Source: CAYNYI01 sp964401455 (lineage in GTDB: Bacteria; Fibrobacterota; OXYB2-FULL-49-7; CAYNYI01). Taken from it: a stretch of 48,659 bases of DNA. A program made the position numbers and the translations under genes. This document shows positions 15,339 through 24,408 of the stretch, piece by piece. Each line of letters begins with the position of its first letter. The first letter of the stretch is position 1. The stretch spans positions 1 to 48,659 of the forward strand of contig CAYNYI010000006.1 of assembly GCA_964401455.1 (NCBI GenBank), written 5' to 3'. The notes below the pieces were generated by a model. That model saw only the letters and a program-made list of their open reading frames with translations. It was not told the origin of the DNA and searched no databases.

Positions 15339-16802
15339 TTAAAACACGGCGTCTTTAATCAGACGAACTATTGTCTTGGCGGGAATTCCTGTCGCGCCTT
15401 CGGCGTAATACTTCCAGGGTCTTCCGCGAAAAGCGGTGCCCGCAATATCCATATGAGCCCACTTCGCGCCCTTTGGAACAAACTCACTTAAAAAGAGACC
15501 CGCGGTAATTGTTCCGGCCTCCCGCCCGCCTACATTGTTAATATCAGCGTAGGGAGTCTTAAGTTTTTCTCTGTACTCAGGGAAAAGCGGCAGCTCCCAT
15601 ACAGCGTCGCCTTCTTTTTTACCCGAATCGATTACCGCCCGGGTAAGTTTTTCATCATTGCCCATAATCGCCGAGATGCTCTCTCCAAGCGCAACAAGAC
15701 ATGCCCCGGTAAGCGTGGCGAAATCAATAATATGAGTCGCCTTTTCTTCGCCTGCTCTGCAAAGCGCATCTGAAAGGACAAGGCGTCCCTCCGCGTCGGT
15801 ATTGTCAACCATAACGGTTTTTCCGTTTTTTGCCCTGAAGATGTCCCCCGGCCTCACAGCCCCGCTTCCAATCATGTTCTCCGCAAGCGCAAGAATTCCC
15901 ACAACGGGAAAAGACGGCTTGATAACATCCATAGAGGCCATAATACCGGCGACAGCGGCGGCGCCAGCCATATCGCATTTCATTTCCCACATTTCTTTCC
16001 CGGGTTTAAGGCAGATCCCGCCCGTATCAAAAGAAATACCCTTACCCACAAGAGCGAGCTTTTTACGGGAGTTATTTTTTCCTCCCGGCATATACCTGAT
16101 AATCATCATCCTTGGCGGACAAACCGAGCCTTTTCCGACAGTAACAAGACCGTTATAACCCTGTTTTTTTAATTCCGGGGCATTTATAATGCTGATCTTA
16201 AGCCCTTTTCCTTGCATCATTTTCCTGACAGCTTTTTCTATGCCCTCAGGATTAGCGACTTCCCCTGTTTCATTTACAATATCCCTTGCCCGGTTTATGG
16301 CAGAAAACACAGCCTTTTTTTCTTTGACCATTTTTCTAAGGGTGGAGTCCGCACGGGAAACTGCTATTATAATTTCCGGGTTTTTCTTCTTATCCGGATC
16401 GCTTAAATATTTCTTAAAACCATATGTGCCGGTATAATACGCCTCTGCCGCCGCACAAACTGTTTCCAGGGGCACTTCCGCCGCGACAATTATGAGTTTT
16501 TTTATTCCCATATTCCTGCAGGAGTCAATTTTTCTTTTAATAAGTATTTTTAATGCCTCCGAACGCTCCTGCCCTTTTACAGAAGAAATATCCGCGAGAA
16601 TAACCCTGAAAGCGTCCGCACCGCCCTCAAGAGAAAATTCACAAGCCGGCCTTTTCTCGAGTTCTTTAGAAAATTTTGTTACAACAGAATCCAGCTCTTT
16701 TATTTTTGTATAGGAAAACAGTGCTTTCTTTTTTGAAAAAAGAAACAGAGCGGCGGTGTTCTTTTCCTCTGTATTGATTGTATCAGAATTTATTATTCTC
16801 AT
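15339..16802 (-). CDS. pepA: leucyl aminopeptidase (M17 family)
   Basis: A 487-residue cytosolic aminopeptidase. The M17 catalytic core is complete: LVGKGISFDTGGICLKPG with the metal Lys and Asp, the CDMAGAAAV helix, and NTDAEGRLVLSDAL with Asp, Glu and the catalytic Arg. The C-terminal GRPWKYYAEGATG is typical. It releases N-terminal residues from peptides using two metal ions. It overlaps the preceding small membrane-protein gene by 4 nt, so it is the last gene of a PilZ-rlmH-orf-pepA operon. Confidence 0.93.
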   Translation of the reverse strand: MRIINSDTINTEEKNTAALFLFSKKKALFSYTKIKELDSVVTKFSKELEKRPACEFSLEGGADAFRVILADISSVKGQERSEALKILIKRKIDSCRNMGIKKLIIVAAEVPLETVCAAAEAYYTGTYGFKKYLSDPDKKKNPEIIIAVSRADSTLRKMVKEKKAVFSAINRARDIVNETGEVANPEGIEKAVRKMMQGKGLKISIINAPELKKQGYNGLVTVGKGSVCPPRMMIIRYMPGGKNNSRKKLALVGKGISFDTGGICLKPGKEMWEMKCDMAGAAAVAGIMASMDVIKPSFPVVGILALAENMIGSGAVRPGDIFRAKNGKTVMVDNTDAEGRLVLSDALCRAGEEKATHIIDFATLTGACLVALGESISAIMGNDEKLTRAVIDSGKKEGDAVWELPLFPEYREKLKTPYADINNVGGREAGTITAGLFLSEFVPKGAKWAHMDIAGTAFRGRPWKYYAEGATGIPAKTIVRLIKDAVF

Positions 16803-17176
16803 AACTCCTCCGGCTTTTCCTGTTTCAGTTTCTCAAACACATCTACCGGCACGTTTTTTACTTCGGAAGCCCTGACACCCTTATATTCTCCGGTTACACT
16901 TATTATTACTTGGCCGGACTGCTCTTTTGAACGCCTGAACTCAATTATAAATGTCCCGTCAAGGTAATCAACCGGTCCGGAACTGTGCCCGTCAATGTTT
17001 TCAAGGTCTTCCGGGAGGTAGGCCGGAGCGTCCTGGAGGCCTTTCTCCGCTATCCGCCTCGCCTTGTCCTGAAAATATGAATTGTCCCGTGAAATGTCCT
17101 CTGTTTCTTTTCTGACAAAGAGGAATACGGTCAATACAGTGGCAACAATAACTGCTACGATAACAAGCGGCCTCAT
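16799..17176 (-). CDS. small membrane-anchored protein of unknown function
   Basis: A 125-residue protein with one N-terminal membrane helix (VIVAVIVATVLTVFLFV), then a soluble acidic alpha/beta part (DYLDGTFIIEFRRSKEQSG, VIISVTGEYKG). No family recognised. ATG 17176 has GGAGGG close upstream. It sits between rlmH and pepA and overlaps the pepA start by 4 nt, so the two are translationally coupled. Confidence 0.6.
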   Translation of the reverse strand: MRPLVIVAVIVATVLTVFLFVRKETEDISRDNSYFQDKARRIAEKGLQDAPAYLPEDLENIDGHSSGPVDYLDGTFIIEFRRSKEQSGQVIISVTGEYKGVRASEVKNVPVDVFEKLKQEKPEEL

Positions 17177-17210
17177 CTAGCCCTCCGATAATTTGAATTA
17201 TTTATTACTT

Positions 17211-17696
17211 TCATCTATGATATTCCATATTGTTTATGATGCAAAAAGACCTGTAAACCTGCTCAAGAAGAATAAGACCGGCAAGCTGATGGTTGAAAGT
17301 GAGTTTTGAAAGAGAAATTGTTTTCCTGGCCTTTTCCCGGACACTTTTTGAAAACCCATGTATTCCACCAATAATGAAAAGCGGAGTTTCTCCGCTCTCA
17401 ACCGCTCTTAGAAATATCCGTGAGAACTCCCTTGAACCGCATAATGTCCCTTTAGAATCAAGCGCTATAGGGAAAGTACGTTTATTTGTCCCGATATATT
17501 CCAAAATCCTCGGGGATTCTTTTTTAACTATTTCCCCCGGAGGTATTCCGCCGGAGGATTTTTCGGGACGTATAAAAGAAAAATCCAGCTTTGTGAATTT
17601 TCTCAGACTGTCCGTATATTTTCGGATCGCAGGCGCAAAGTCCCGGTCGGTCTTTTTCCCCACCGAAAGGACTTTGAGAGAAGAGCATTTAATCAA
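17211..17696 (-). CDS. rlmH: 23S rRNA (pseudouridine1915-N3)-methyltransferase RlmH
   Basis: A 161-residue SPOUT methyltransferase. LKVLSVGKK at the start, FIIGGIHGFS, and the closing TISLSKLTFNHQLAGLILLEQVYRSF...YHR are the RlmH hallmarks (the trefoil-knot SAM site). It methylates pseudouridine 1915 of 23S rRNA in the assembled ribosome. No in-frame ATG exists near the start; TTG 17696, just after the PilZ stop with GGAG upstream, gives the expected N-terminus. Confidence 0.93.
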   Translation of the reverse strand: MIKCSSLKVLSVGKKTDRDFAPAIRKYTDSLRKFTKLDFSFIRPEKSSGGIPPGEIVKKESPRILEYIGTNKRTFPIALDSKGTLCGSREFSRIFLRAVESGETPLFIIGGIHGFSKSVREKARKTISLSKLTFNHQLAGLILLEQVYRSFCIINNMEYHR

Positions 17697-17699
17697 ATT

Positions 17700-18875
17700 C
17701 TATCTCCACTGAAGTTCGGTCCGCTGTCGCTCAAATATTCCTTTTATTATACGCTCCCGATCCTGATTTTCCAAATCTAGAAACTGCATATGATGATAAA
17801 ACATTTCACCATCCCCGTCGGGAGCGGCCTTGGAGTAGTTTCTGAGAACCCTGGCCTTGAAACCCCGAAACTGATAATCAAAAAGTTTAAAAGACATAAC
17901 TACGATATCGTTAACATCCATTTTCTGCTCGAGGGCAACCTTAATGCCTCCTCCGCTTATATCAACGGTTCTGCCGGTCAGCTTAACAGCATTTCTGAAA
18001 TTATCGGAATCTTCATTCTCCGAATGGATTATCCTCATGTTTACCGGAACCCTTATATCCATCCGAACAAACTCACGAAGCTGTTTTCTTTTAAGATCGG
18101 TTGAATGCCCGCAGACAATTGCTCCGGAACCGTCTATTCTCCGTACATTGACGCCAAAATGATACTCGGCATCTCCCGCTCTTATCAAAGAAAAATTCAG
18201 CTTTTCCCCACTGCTGACGGCAACCCCGGGACCGCTGCCTCCTCCCAGAGGTTTAATACTGAACTCCATTTCGTTTACGTTTTGAATAAAGGTGCCGTAA
18301 CCAGCAACTCCGGACCCTCCGAGCGCGATACTGCAGGGCTGTCCCGGCGCCAGCTCCCTGGTGCTCACAAGCGGACAATCCGGGCTCAGGTTTCTGAACC
18401 CTAGCTTATCCCTTATACTTCCTATTATGAGAAGATCATCGTTGAAGTCATCCTGTGTACCTTTAGACTCAAAATATTTGACTGTACTGTCTATGACCTC
18501 TTCAAAAGCCTTTATATTCTCAAGCACTCTGTCCGGCATTTCCAGCGCCGATTGTTTTACCATCGATTTAAGAGTATTTCTTTCCGGCTCTGTAAGACCT
18601 TTGGAAAAAAGACCTTTATTAAATTCCGCACGGCTCTTTTTTTTCAATGTATCTTTTTTCTCGGAATTCTTGTAATATTCATAAAGAGCAATGGCACCGA
18701 TAGCTGCAGCGGTAAAGATCACCAATCCTATGATCATGCCGGTAGAAGCTTTCGGCATAAATTCCCGCATAGACTTCATGACCGCGAAATCACCGGGATC
18801 GGTTCTTCTGTCCCTTAGGTTTGCGGCCGCGGGAATAACAGCGCTAAGAACAAGATATGTAATATTTATCCGCAT
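17700..18875 (-). CDS. membrane-anchored PilZ-domain (c-di-GMP effector) protein
   Basis: A 391-residue protein. A hydrophobic N-terminus (residues 4-19) and a membrane helix at about 46-66 are followed by a mostly helical region (70-150), then a YcgR-like beta domain (about 170-250). The C-terminal PilZ domain carries RKQLREFVRMD (the RxxxR c-di-GMP motif) and DISGGGIKV (the D/NxSxxG motif). It should bind c-di-GMP at the inner membrane; YcgR-like proteins act on flagella or surface organelles. ATG 18875 has GGAGAG upstream. It is the first gene of the operon with rlmH and pepA. A GGDEF cyclase lies 13 kb away. Confidence 0.85.
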   Translation of the reverse strand: MRINITYLVLSAVIPAAANLRDRRTDPGDFAVMKSMREFMPKASTGMIIGLVIFTAAAIGAIALYEYYKNSEKKDTLKKKSRAEFNKGLFSKGLTEPERNTLKSMVKQSALEMPDRVLENIKAFEEVIDSTVKYFESKGTQDDFNDDLLIIGSIRDKLGFRNLSPDCPLVSTRELAPGQPCSIALGGSGVAGYGTFIQNVNEMEFSIKPLGGGSGPGVAVSSGEKLNFSLIRAGDAEYHFGVNVRRIDGSGAIVCGHSTDLKRKQLREFVRMDIRVPVNMRIIHSENEDSDNFRNAVKLTGRTVDISGGGIKVALEQKMDVNDIVVMSFKLFDYQFRGFKARVLRNYSKAAPDGDGEMFYHHMQFLDLENQDRERIIKGIFERQRTELQWR

Positions 18876-18946
18876 ATAAATCTCTCCGAAGAAACCTCAT
18901 ACAACTAAAATAATAAAAAATCTGTCTAAGTATAATAACTTATTGC

Positions 18947-18976
18947 TTGACTTAAAAACCTTCATTTTAATATTTA
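18947..18976 (+). promoter_or_regulatory. candidate sigma70-type promoter for the HDOD operon
   Basis: TTGACT (18947-18952) and TATTTA (18971-18976) are separated by 18 bp. The ATG of the next gene is at 18988, so the expected transcript has a leader of only a few bases, and there is no Shine-Dalgarno sequence. Sequence match only. Confidence 0.4.
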
Positions 18977-18987
18977 ATACTGTATAT

Positions 18988-19302
18988 ATGAAAAAGATAC
19001 TGGTAGAAGACATTAGTTCGGGTATGGTTCTCGCGAAACCCGTTGTAGGGGGAAGCGGAAACATTCTGCTTAATACCGGGGCAACCCTTCGGGAACAAAT
19101 GGCCTCGCGTCTTAAAAGCTGGGGTATCCCTTTTGTTTACGTGGAAGGAGAAGAAGAAGATGCCGGGGAGGAAGTAAAAAGCGGATCGAAAAATACCGAG
19201 GATCTACGCAAAGACCTGGAGACACGTTTCGGCGAGAATATAAACGACCCTATGATGAAAACGGTATTTAACGCCGTACTTAACTTTCTTTCATCGAAAT
19301 GA
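18988..19302 (+). CDS. small DUF3391-like protein preceding an HDOD gene
   Basis: A 104-residue protein. The chosen ATG 18988 gives KKILVEDISSGMVLAKPVV, then NILLNTGATLREQMASRLKSWGIPFVYVEGEE. This matches the small module (DUF3391-like) found at the N-terminus of HD-GYP phosphodiesterases and HD-domain proteins (pattern DLRPGMVLAKDV...LLLPAGTxLTEELIERLKRLGIESVYV). Here it stands alone, followed by an acidic helical tail. It precedes the HDOD gene by 8 nt and probably partners with it. An upstream TTG at 18943 is less likely because of the promoter there. Confidence 0.7.
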   Translation: MKKILVEDISSGMVLAKPVVGGSGNILLNTGATLREQMASRLKSWGIPFVYVEGEEEDAGEEVKSGSKNTEDLRKDLETRFGENINDPMMKTVFNAVLNFLSSK

Positions 19303-19310
19303 ACTGAATC

Positions 19311-20165
19311 ATGCAGCAGAAAGAAGAATTAAAACAGATAACAGATAAGATCACGGGCCTGCCGACTCTTCCAACAGTCATTACCCGGATTACCCAGCTT
19401 ATGCAGAATCCGCACACTACTGCGGACGAGGTCGGAAAGGCCATAACAACAGACCAATCTCTGGCATCAAAAGTCCTGAAACTTGTAAACTCAGCTTTCT
19501 ACGGTTTTCCGGGCAGAATAAACACGATAACTCACGCGATCGTAATACTGGGTTTCAATACGGTAAAGAACATTGTTCTCACCGCTTCAATATTCGAAGT
19601 ATTCGGAGGCAGAGACTCAGACTCCTTCGACATAGAAAAATTCTGGCTTCATTCAATAGCTTGCGGAGCCACATCGAAAACAATCGCGGAACATCTTAAG
19701 CTGAAGTCCGCCGAAGAATGTTTTATATCGGGACTTCTTCATGATATCGGGAAACTGATTTTTGATCAATATGTAAATGAAGATTTCGCCAAGGTTGTAA
19801 AAGCAGCTTCTAAAAAGAATATCCTCATCAAGGACGCTGAAAATGAAATGATGGGAGTCTCTCACAATGAGATAGGCGGATGGCTGTGTAATAAATGGAA
19901 ACTTCCCGATGATCTGCGCAATGCTGTTCAATACCATCACAGCCCGGAGCTGGCCGACGATAAAACAATGACAACGACAATAACACATTTTTCCGACGTT
20001 CTTGTCAAAGCTCTTAATTACGGTTCCGGCGGCGATAACCGTGTTCCACAGGTTTCCGAATATTCCTGGAAGAAGCTCAACATGAACCGGAACACACTTG
20101 ACAAAATGCTTCCTGTCATTGATTCCGAAGTTGACAAAGCCGCCGTATTTCTGCAGATACTCTGA
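19311..20165 (+). CDS. HDOD domain signalling protein
   Basis: A 284-residue single-domain HDOD protein: LPTLPTVITRITQLM, then ADEVGKAITTDQSLASKVLKLVNSAFYGFPGRI, the classic opening. The later LLHDIGKL and EIGGWLCNKWKLPDDL motifs are also typical. HDOD proteins are non-catalytic relatives of HD phosphohydrolases and act as scaffolds in c-di-GMP, chemotaxis or stress signalling. An HD pair (LLHDIGK) is present but the full metal site is not evident. It lies between the DUF3391-like gene and a histidine kinase gene, with gaps of 8 and 6 nt. Confidence 0.9.
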   Translation: MQQKEELKQITDKITGLPTLPTVITRITQLMQNPHTTADEVGKAITTDQSLASKVLKLVNSAFYGFPGRINTITHAIVILGFNTVKNIVLTASIFEVFGGRDSDSFDIEKFWLHSIACGATSKTIAEHLKLKSAEECFISGLLHDIGKLIFDQYVNEDFAKVVKAASKKNILIKDAENEMMGVSHNEIGGWLCNKWKLPDDLRNAVQYHHSPELADDKTMTTTITHFSDVLVKALNYGSGGDNRVPQVSEYSWKKLNMNRNTLDKMLPVIDSEVDKAAVFLQIL

Positions 20166-20171
20166 AAAATT

Positions 20172-21749
20172 ATGCAATCTGATAACTATAATGCATTGAG
20201 TTCGATTCTCAACGAATACCAGGACATTCAATCGCTCTCTTCAGGACTCTTTCTATGCAAGGGTGCTGACGCTGTACTTGAAAAACTGCAGAATATAATC
20301 CCGTCTATTCTCGACACTAAAGACATACATCTTTACGAAGTAAAAAAAGGACATTCCCCCGAACTTATTTCCAAAAAAACCGAACCCGGAACTCCTGAAT
20401 TTTTTACGGTGTCCGGCGATGTTCTCGAGTGGTCTGTCGGTAGAAAAAAAACTGTCTTTTTTCCCGGACCGGAGGCGTCTCTTTCAGCGGTAATCTCTCC
20501 CATAATGTTCAACGGCGAGGTTAAATCGATATTAGTTCTATATACCGATTCTCCGAAAGAACAATTCTCTCAGCAGCAGCAGAACAAACTTGAACTCCTT
20601 TTATTTAATGCCGGTGTAGCCCTTGAAAATGAAAAACGTAAAGAAATGCTCTCAGAAAAGGCCGAAGGCCTTGAAAACATGAAAAAATATATAGACTTCG
20701 TCGTCGGATCCGTCATGCACGGAATAATAAGTTTTTCAAAAAACGGCGAAGTAAGGCTTTTCAATAAAGGCGCGGAGGAAATTTTCGGGATACGAACATC
20801 CATGGTTACCGGGAAAAACTTTAATTTTGTTTTTCCTCAATATCTTAGAGATTGCTTCAACACGCTTTTTCCGAAGACTCTATCAGAAGGACAGGTACGA
20901 GACCATACAATAAGCGATCCGGCCTGCCCCCCCGGAGAGATTTCAAAAATATCCATAAGCACCACACTTCTGAAAGACGATAACAGCCAAACAATAGGAA
21001 TTACGGCTGTATGCCGCGATGCCTCAATTTCTGAAAAAATGATTTCATTGAAGAAAAAAGAAATGAAAAATAATTTCTTCCTTGAAATGGTTTCACATGA
21101 ACTTCGAACTCCTATCTCCGCAATAATGGCTTCAACCGAGGCCCTGCGCAAAGGGCTGCTGGGCACCGATCCGGAAAAACAGGAATTCCTGGATCTGATT
21201 CTTGACGAGAGCCAGAATCTAAGCCGAATGGTAAGCGATATACTCGATATGTCTCACCTCTCAAAGACCGGCATCAATCCTGAAATTTCAAGAATTTCTT
21301 TTGAAAAACTGCTTGAGGAGACTCTTGCTAAGCCGGAGGTACGCGGCGCAAAGACGGAACTGAAATCAGAAATACCCGGGGTTTTTGTAGCCGTGGATAA
21401 AAACATGACCGAAAAAGCCCTTGGAGCGGTTCTTGAAAACTCAGCTGCCAACTGCCGGGGCGACAAACGGCCTTCCGTTTTAACTGAATCCGAAGAAAAA
21501 TGGGCAATACTCAAAATCACCGATCTCGGTCCCGCTGAAAATGACAACAAATTCAGCGACATTCTTCATAATATGCTTGATTCATCGCCGCTTCTTAAAA
21601 CTACCCGGCCCAGCGGTCTCGACATTACTGTCGCGGCGGAAATAATAAAGGCCCAGCGGGGAGACATCTCTTTTAAAAGCAGCTGTGAAAACGGCAACAC
21701 TTTTACAATAAAACTTCCGCTGGCAGACCCGGATTCTGATGCGATATGA
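20172..21749 (+). CDS. GAF/PAS sensor histidine kinase with degenerate ATP-binding domain
   Basis: A 525-residue cytosolic kinase without membrane helices. A GAF-like domain (about 15-170) is followed by a PAS domain (about 180-290) and a HisKA helix pair with the phospho-acceptor in MVSHELRTPISAIM. The HATPase part is reduced. The N-box Asn survives (VLENSAAN), but G1 reads DLGPA instead of DxGxG, no F-box is visible, and G2 is only SGLDI. Autophosphorylation may be weak, so it could be a phosphatase or a scaffold. It overlaps the PHP gene by 4 nt. A second, complete kinase and a receiver follow in the same run. Confidence 0.85.
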   Translation: MQSDNYNALSSILNEYQDIQSLSSGLFLCKGADAVLEKLQNIIPSILDTKDIHLYEVKKGHSPELISKKTEPGTPEFFTVSGDVLEWSVGRKKTVFFPGPEASLSAVISPIMFNGEVKSILVLYTDSPKEQFSQQQQNKLELLLFNAGVALENEKRKEMLSEKAEGLENMKKYIDFVVGSVMHGIISFSKNGEVRLFNKGAEEIFGIRTSMVTGKNFNFVFPQYLRDCFNTLFPKTLSEGQVRDHTISDPACPPGEISKISISTTLLKDDNSQTIGITAVCRDASISEKMISLKKKEMKNNFFLEMVSHELRTPISAIMASTEALRKGLLGTDPEKQEFLDLILDESQNLSRMVSDILDMSHLSKTGINPEISRISFEKLLEETLAKPEVRGAKTELKSEIPGVFVAVDKNMTEKALGAVLENSAANCRGDKRPSVLTESEEKWAILKITDLGPAENDNKFSDILHNMLDSSPLLKTTRPSGLDITVAAEIIKAQRGDISFKSSCENGNTFTIKLPLADPDSDAI

Positions 21750-22783
21750 AAACTCCCTACATATACAAAGGCTGTATTCACATTCATTCCACGTTCTCGG
21801 ACGGAACAAGACCTCCTGATGAAATCGCGGAGATTGCGGACTCGGTATCCCTTGATTACATTATTATAACTGACCACATGTCGCTTGAGGCACAAAGCTA
21901 TGAAGGCTACTATGGAAAAACACTGCTTCTCGCAGGATATGAGCATCATGACTCCGAACAGAAAAATCATTGCCTCGGACTCGGTACTGTAGAAATCAAC
22001 ACCTCTCTTACGGACCCGGCCGACTATGTCTCTCATATTCAACAAAAAGGCGGCCTCGCATTTGCCGCGCATCCTTGTGAAAAAAGAAACCGCATACCGG
22101 AACTTCCGCCCTATTCCTGGAACAGATGGGACATCTCTGAATTAGACGGTCTTGAAATCTGGAACCAGTTTTCGGACTGGGTTGAAAGCTTAACAAAAAT
22201 AAACCGTCCAATGCGGATTTTCTTTCCCCGGCGGTTTCAAAATCCCCCACCTCCGGAGCTGCTTCAAAAATGGGACACTATGAATCTAAAGAAAAAAACC
22301 CCGGGCATCGGAGGAGTGGATGCTCATGCTATAGAATATAAAATCCTTGGAATCGTTCCGCTTAAGGTTTTCCCATATAAAGTAGAACTGCAAAGCATAA
22401 GAACGCATGTAATACTTCCTGAAAAACTTACCGGAGACCTCCGGCATGACCGGGCTTTGATTTATAAAGCAATAGCTTCGGGCAATTCTTTTGTATGTAA
22501 TTACCGGGCCGGCAGCCCGGAACCTTTTGATTTTCATCTCGAAAATAAACACAAAGAAAGATTCCACTGTGGTGAGGAAACGCGGTTTGAAAATGACACC
22601 TTTTTCCGGATATCGCTTCCCGCAAAAGCCGATATCAGACTGTTAAAAGACGGAAAAGAGATCTATGAGACATATTCAAACAACATAACTAAAATTTGCA
22701 GAAGCCCCGGGAATTACCGCGCAGAGATTTTCAGAAAGAAAAAACCCTGGATATACACCAACAATATTTATGTAACCGGCTGA
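21746..22783 (+). CDS. PHP-domain phosphoesterase-like protein
   Basis: A 345-residue protein with a PHP fold. Metal motifs appear in order: HIHSTFSDG (residues 12-20), TDHMS, YEHHD, AAHPCE and GGVDAHA. Two or three metals and phosphoester hydrolysis are expected. Substrates of PHP proteins range from histidinol phosphate to nucleotides, so none is assigned. The C-terminal 100 residues add a beta-rich domain (DIRLLKDGKEIYETYSN). Its ATGA overlap with the preceding kinase gene points to co-expression in a signalling operon, which is unusual. Confidence 0.82.
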   Translation: MKTPYIYKGCIHIHSTFSDGTRPPDEIAEIADSVSLDYIIITDHMSLEAQSYEGYYGKTLLLAGYEHHDSEQKNHCLGLGTVEINTSLTDPADYVSHIQQKGGLAFAAHPCEKRNRIPELPPYSWNRWDISELDGLEIWNQFSDWVESLTKINRPMRIFFPRRFQNPPPPELLQKWDTMNLKKKTPGIGGVDAHAIEYKILGIVPLKVFPYKVELQSIRTHVILPEKLTGDLRHDRALIYKAIASGNSFVCNYRAGSPEPFDFHLENKHKERFHCGEETRFENDTFFRISLPAKADIRLLKDGKEIYETYSNNITKICRSPGNYRAEIFRKKKPWIYTNNIYVTG

Positions 22784-22796
22784 AAGGTTAAGGAAA

Positions 22797-23981
22797 ATGG
22801 AAATTAATACCATACTTCTGATATTCCTGTCCTTTGCTGTCCTGATACTCGGAGGAAAGCTGTTTTCTATTTCACTGGAAAAGAAAAGGCATGAAAAACG
22901 TATTAAAAGCCTGGCCAGACTTAAGGAGTTCAACGAACAGTTCATGAGCAGTATAAACAGCGGAGTTATCGTAACCGATATTGAGAATACAATAACCATC
23001 GCGAATAAAACCACACACCGCATTTTCAGGGTCCCGACCGGGTCAATGACCGGAAAATCTATATTTGATTTTCAATTTTTAGAGAAACTCTCTGATATTC
23101 TTGCAAAAACCGTGGATACTATTCCGCCTTTTTATCATCCCGTATCCCAGGAAGAATTACTATTCTCACCTGACCGGGAAACGCAGCTTTCACTCAGCGT
23201 AAACGCCACGCCTCTTCTTGACAGTTCGGACAGACTCAACGGCTATATTCTTGTCTTCCAGGATATGACTGAGATCAAGTCTCTAAGAGAAATCGCCGAA
23301 CGTGATAAAAGACTGGCTTCTCTCGGAGAAATGGCGGCAGGGGTCGCTCATGAAATCCGTAATCCTCTGTCTTCAATAATGGGTTTCATCAGTGTTATGG
23401 ATGAAGAAGTGGAACATGACCATCCACACAAAAGAATGTTCGGTATAATAATGGAGGAGATCGAAAGGGTCAGCGGAGTAATTCAGAAAATCCTGGATTT
23501 TTCGAGACAGGTTAAACCAATTTATCAGGAATCCGACCTGACAGATCTTATACGGTCAATTCTAATATTCATGGAAAGGGAAATTTCAGAGTCCGGAACT
23601 TCAATAAACATGAATATTCCCGATTCAGCCAAGGCATATTTCGATCCGGAACAGATAAGACAAGTGCTTACAAACATTATCGAGAACGCGATACACTCGA
23701 TGGAAGGAATGAAAAACAAAGAACTCAAAATCGAATTAAGCAATCTTGAAAAGCATAATAACGAATATTGCATCTTTTCTATCACTGATAAAGGCGCCGG
23801 TATGGACCAAAAAACCATGTCCAAAATTTTCGAACCCTTTTATACAAAAAAGGGCAATAAAGGAACGGGTCTCGGTCTGTCAATATGCAGCCGCATTATG
23901 AACGATCATAAAGGCTTCATAGAAGTTATTTCAAAAGAAGAAAAAGGGAGTACATTCAACGTTTACATTCCGCGTGCCTGA
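22797..23981 (+). CDS. PAS-domain sensor histidine kinase (NtrB-like)
   Basis: A 394-residue kinase with one N-terminal membrane helix (LLIFLSFAVLILGG) and a PAS domain (about 45-160, ending VFQDMTEIK). HisKA carries the His in AAGVAHEIRNPLSS, and the HATPase is complete: N-box IIENAIHSM, G1 DKGAGM, F-box FEPFYTKK, G2 GTGLGLSI. This is the NtrB/AtoS type of kinase. It most likely phosphorylates the lone receiver encoded 44 nt downstream, but the two sigma54 activators in this window lack receiver domains and are not direct targets. Confidence 0.92.
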   Translation: MEINTILLIFLSFAVLILGGKLFSISLEKKRHEKRIKSLARLKEFNEQFMSSINSGVIVTDIENTITIANKTTHRIFRVPTGSMTGKSIFDFQFLEKLSDILAKTVDTIPPFYHPVSQEELLFSPDRETQLSLSVNATPLLDSSDRLNGYILVFQDMTEIKSLREIAERDKRLASLGEMAAGVAHEIRNPLSSIMGFISVMDEEVEHDHPHKRMFGIIMEEIERVSGVIQKILDFSRQVKPIYQESDLTDLIRSILIFMEREISESGTSINMNIPDSAKAYFDPEQIRQVLTNIIENAIHSMEGMKNKELKIELSNLEKHNNEYCIFSITDKGAGMDQKTMSKIFEPFYTKKGNKGTGLGLSICSRIMNDHKGFIEVISKEEKGSTFNVYIPRA

Positions 23982-23988
23982 ATGCCGC

Positions 23989-24017
23989 TTGAATTACTGC
24001 CTGAATTTTTATATAAT
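23989..24017 (+). promoter_or_regulatory. near-consensus sigma70 promoter, leaderless transcript expected
   Basis: TTGAAT (23989-23994), a 17-bp spacer and a perfect TATAAT (24012-24017). The ATG of the receiver gene starts 8 bases after the -10 box (24026), so transcription should begin at or within a base or two of the start codon. No Shine-Dalgarno sequence is present. Confidence 0.6.
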
Positions 24018-24025
24018 ACCTATCC

Positions 24026-24397
24026 ATGAAAAAAGTATTAGCTATTGAAGACGAGCTTTATATGCTCAAACTTTATCAGGAAACACTCGGAAGATCTGTT
24101 TTCGAGGTTTTTACGGCAAGTACCTGGAAAAACGGCCGTAAAATTCTGGAATCCGAGGAGATTGATCTCTTGATACTCGATATTGGACTTCCTGAAAAAG
24201 ATGGTATTGAAATTTTAAAAGAACTGCGGGACTTCGGATACATAATACCTGTTATTATCGTTACCGCATACGGCACCAAAGAGAAAATCATTCAGGCTTC
24301 AGAGTATGATATATCAGACTTCGTTGTAAAACCCTTCAAAGTCCCCACCCTCAGAGAAAAAATCTACGGTATTCTGGAAATAGAACCCGACAAATAG
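24026..24397 (+). CDS. stand-alone response regulator receiver (CheY-like)
   Basis: A 123-residue receiver only. The acidic pocket is Glu8-Asp9, with the phosphorylation site Asp52 (LLILDIGLPEKDG), Thr80 (VTAYG) and Lys102 (VVKPF). There is no output domain, so it works by protein contacts or as a phosphate shuttle or sink for the two neighbouring kinases. It has its own strong promoter and a probably leaderless start, so it can be made apart from the kinase operon. Confidence 0.93.
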   Translation: MKKVLAIEDELYMLKLYQETLGRSVFEVFTASTWKNGRKILESEEIDLLILDIGLPEKDGIEILKELRDFGYIIPVIIVTAYGTKEKIIQASEYDISDFVVKPFKVPTLREKIYGILEIEPDK

Positions 24398-24408
24398 CAG
24401 GAGCGCTC

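Noticed and set aside
15310..15340. Terminator between the remnant region and pepA
   Set aside because: The GCCGGG copies there are direct repeats, not inverted ones, so no hairpin forms.
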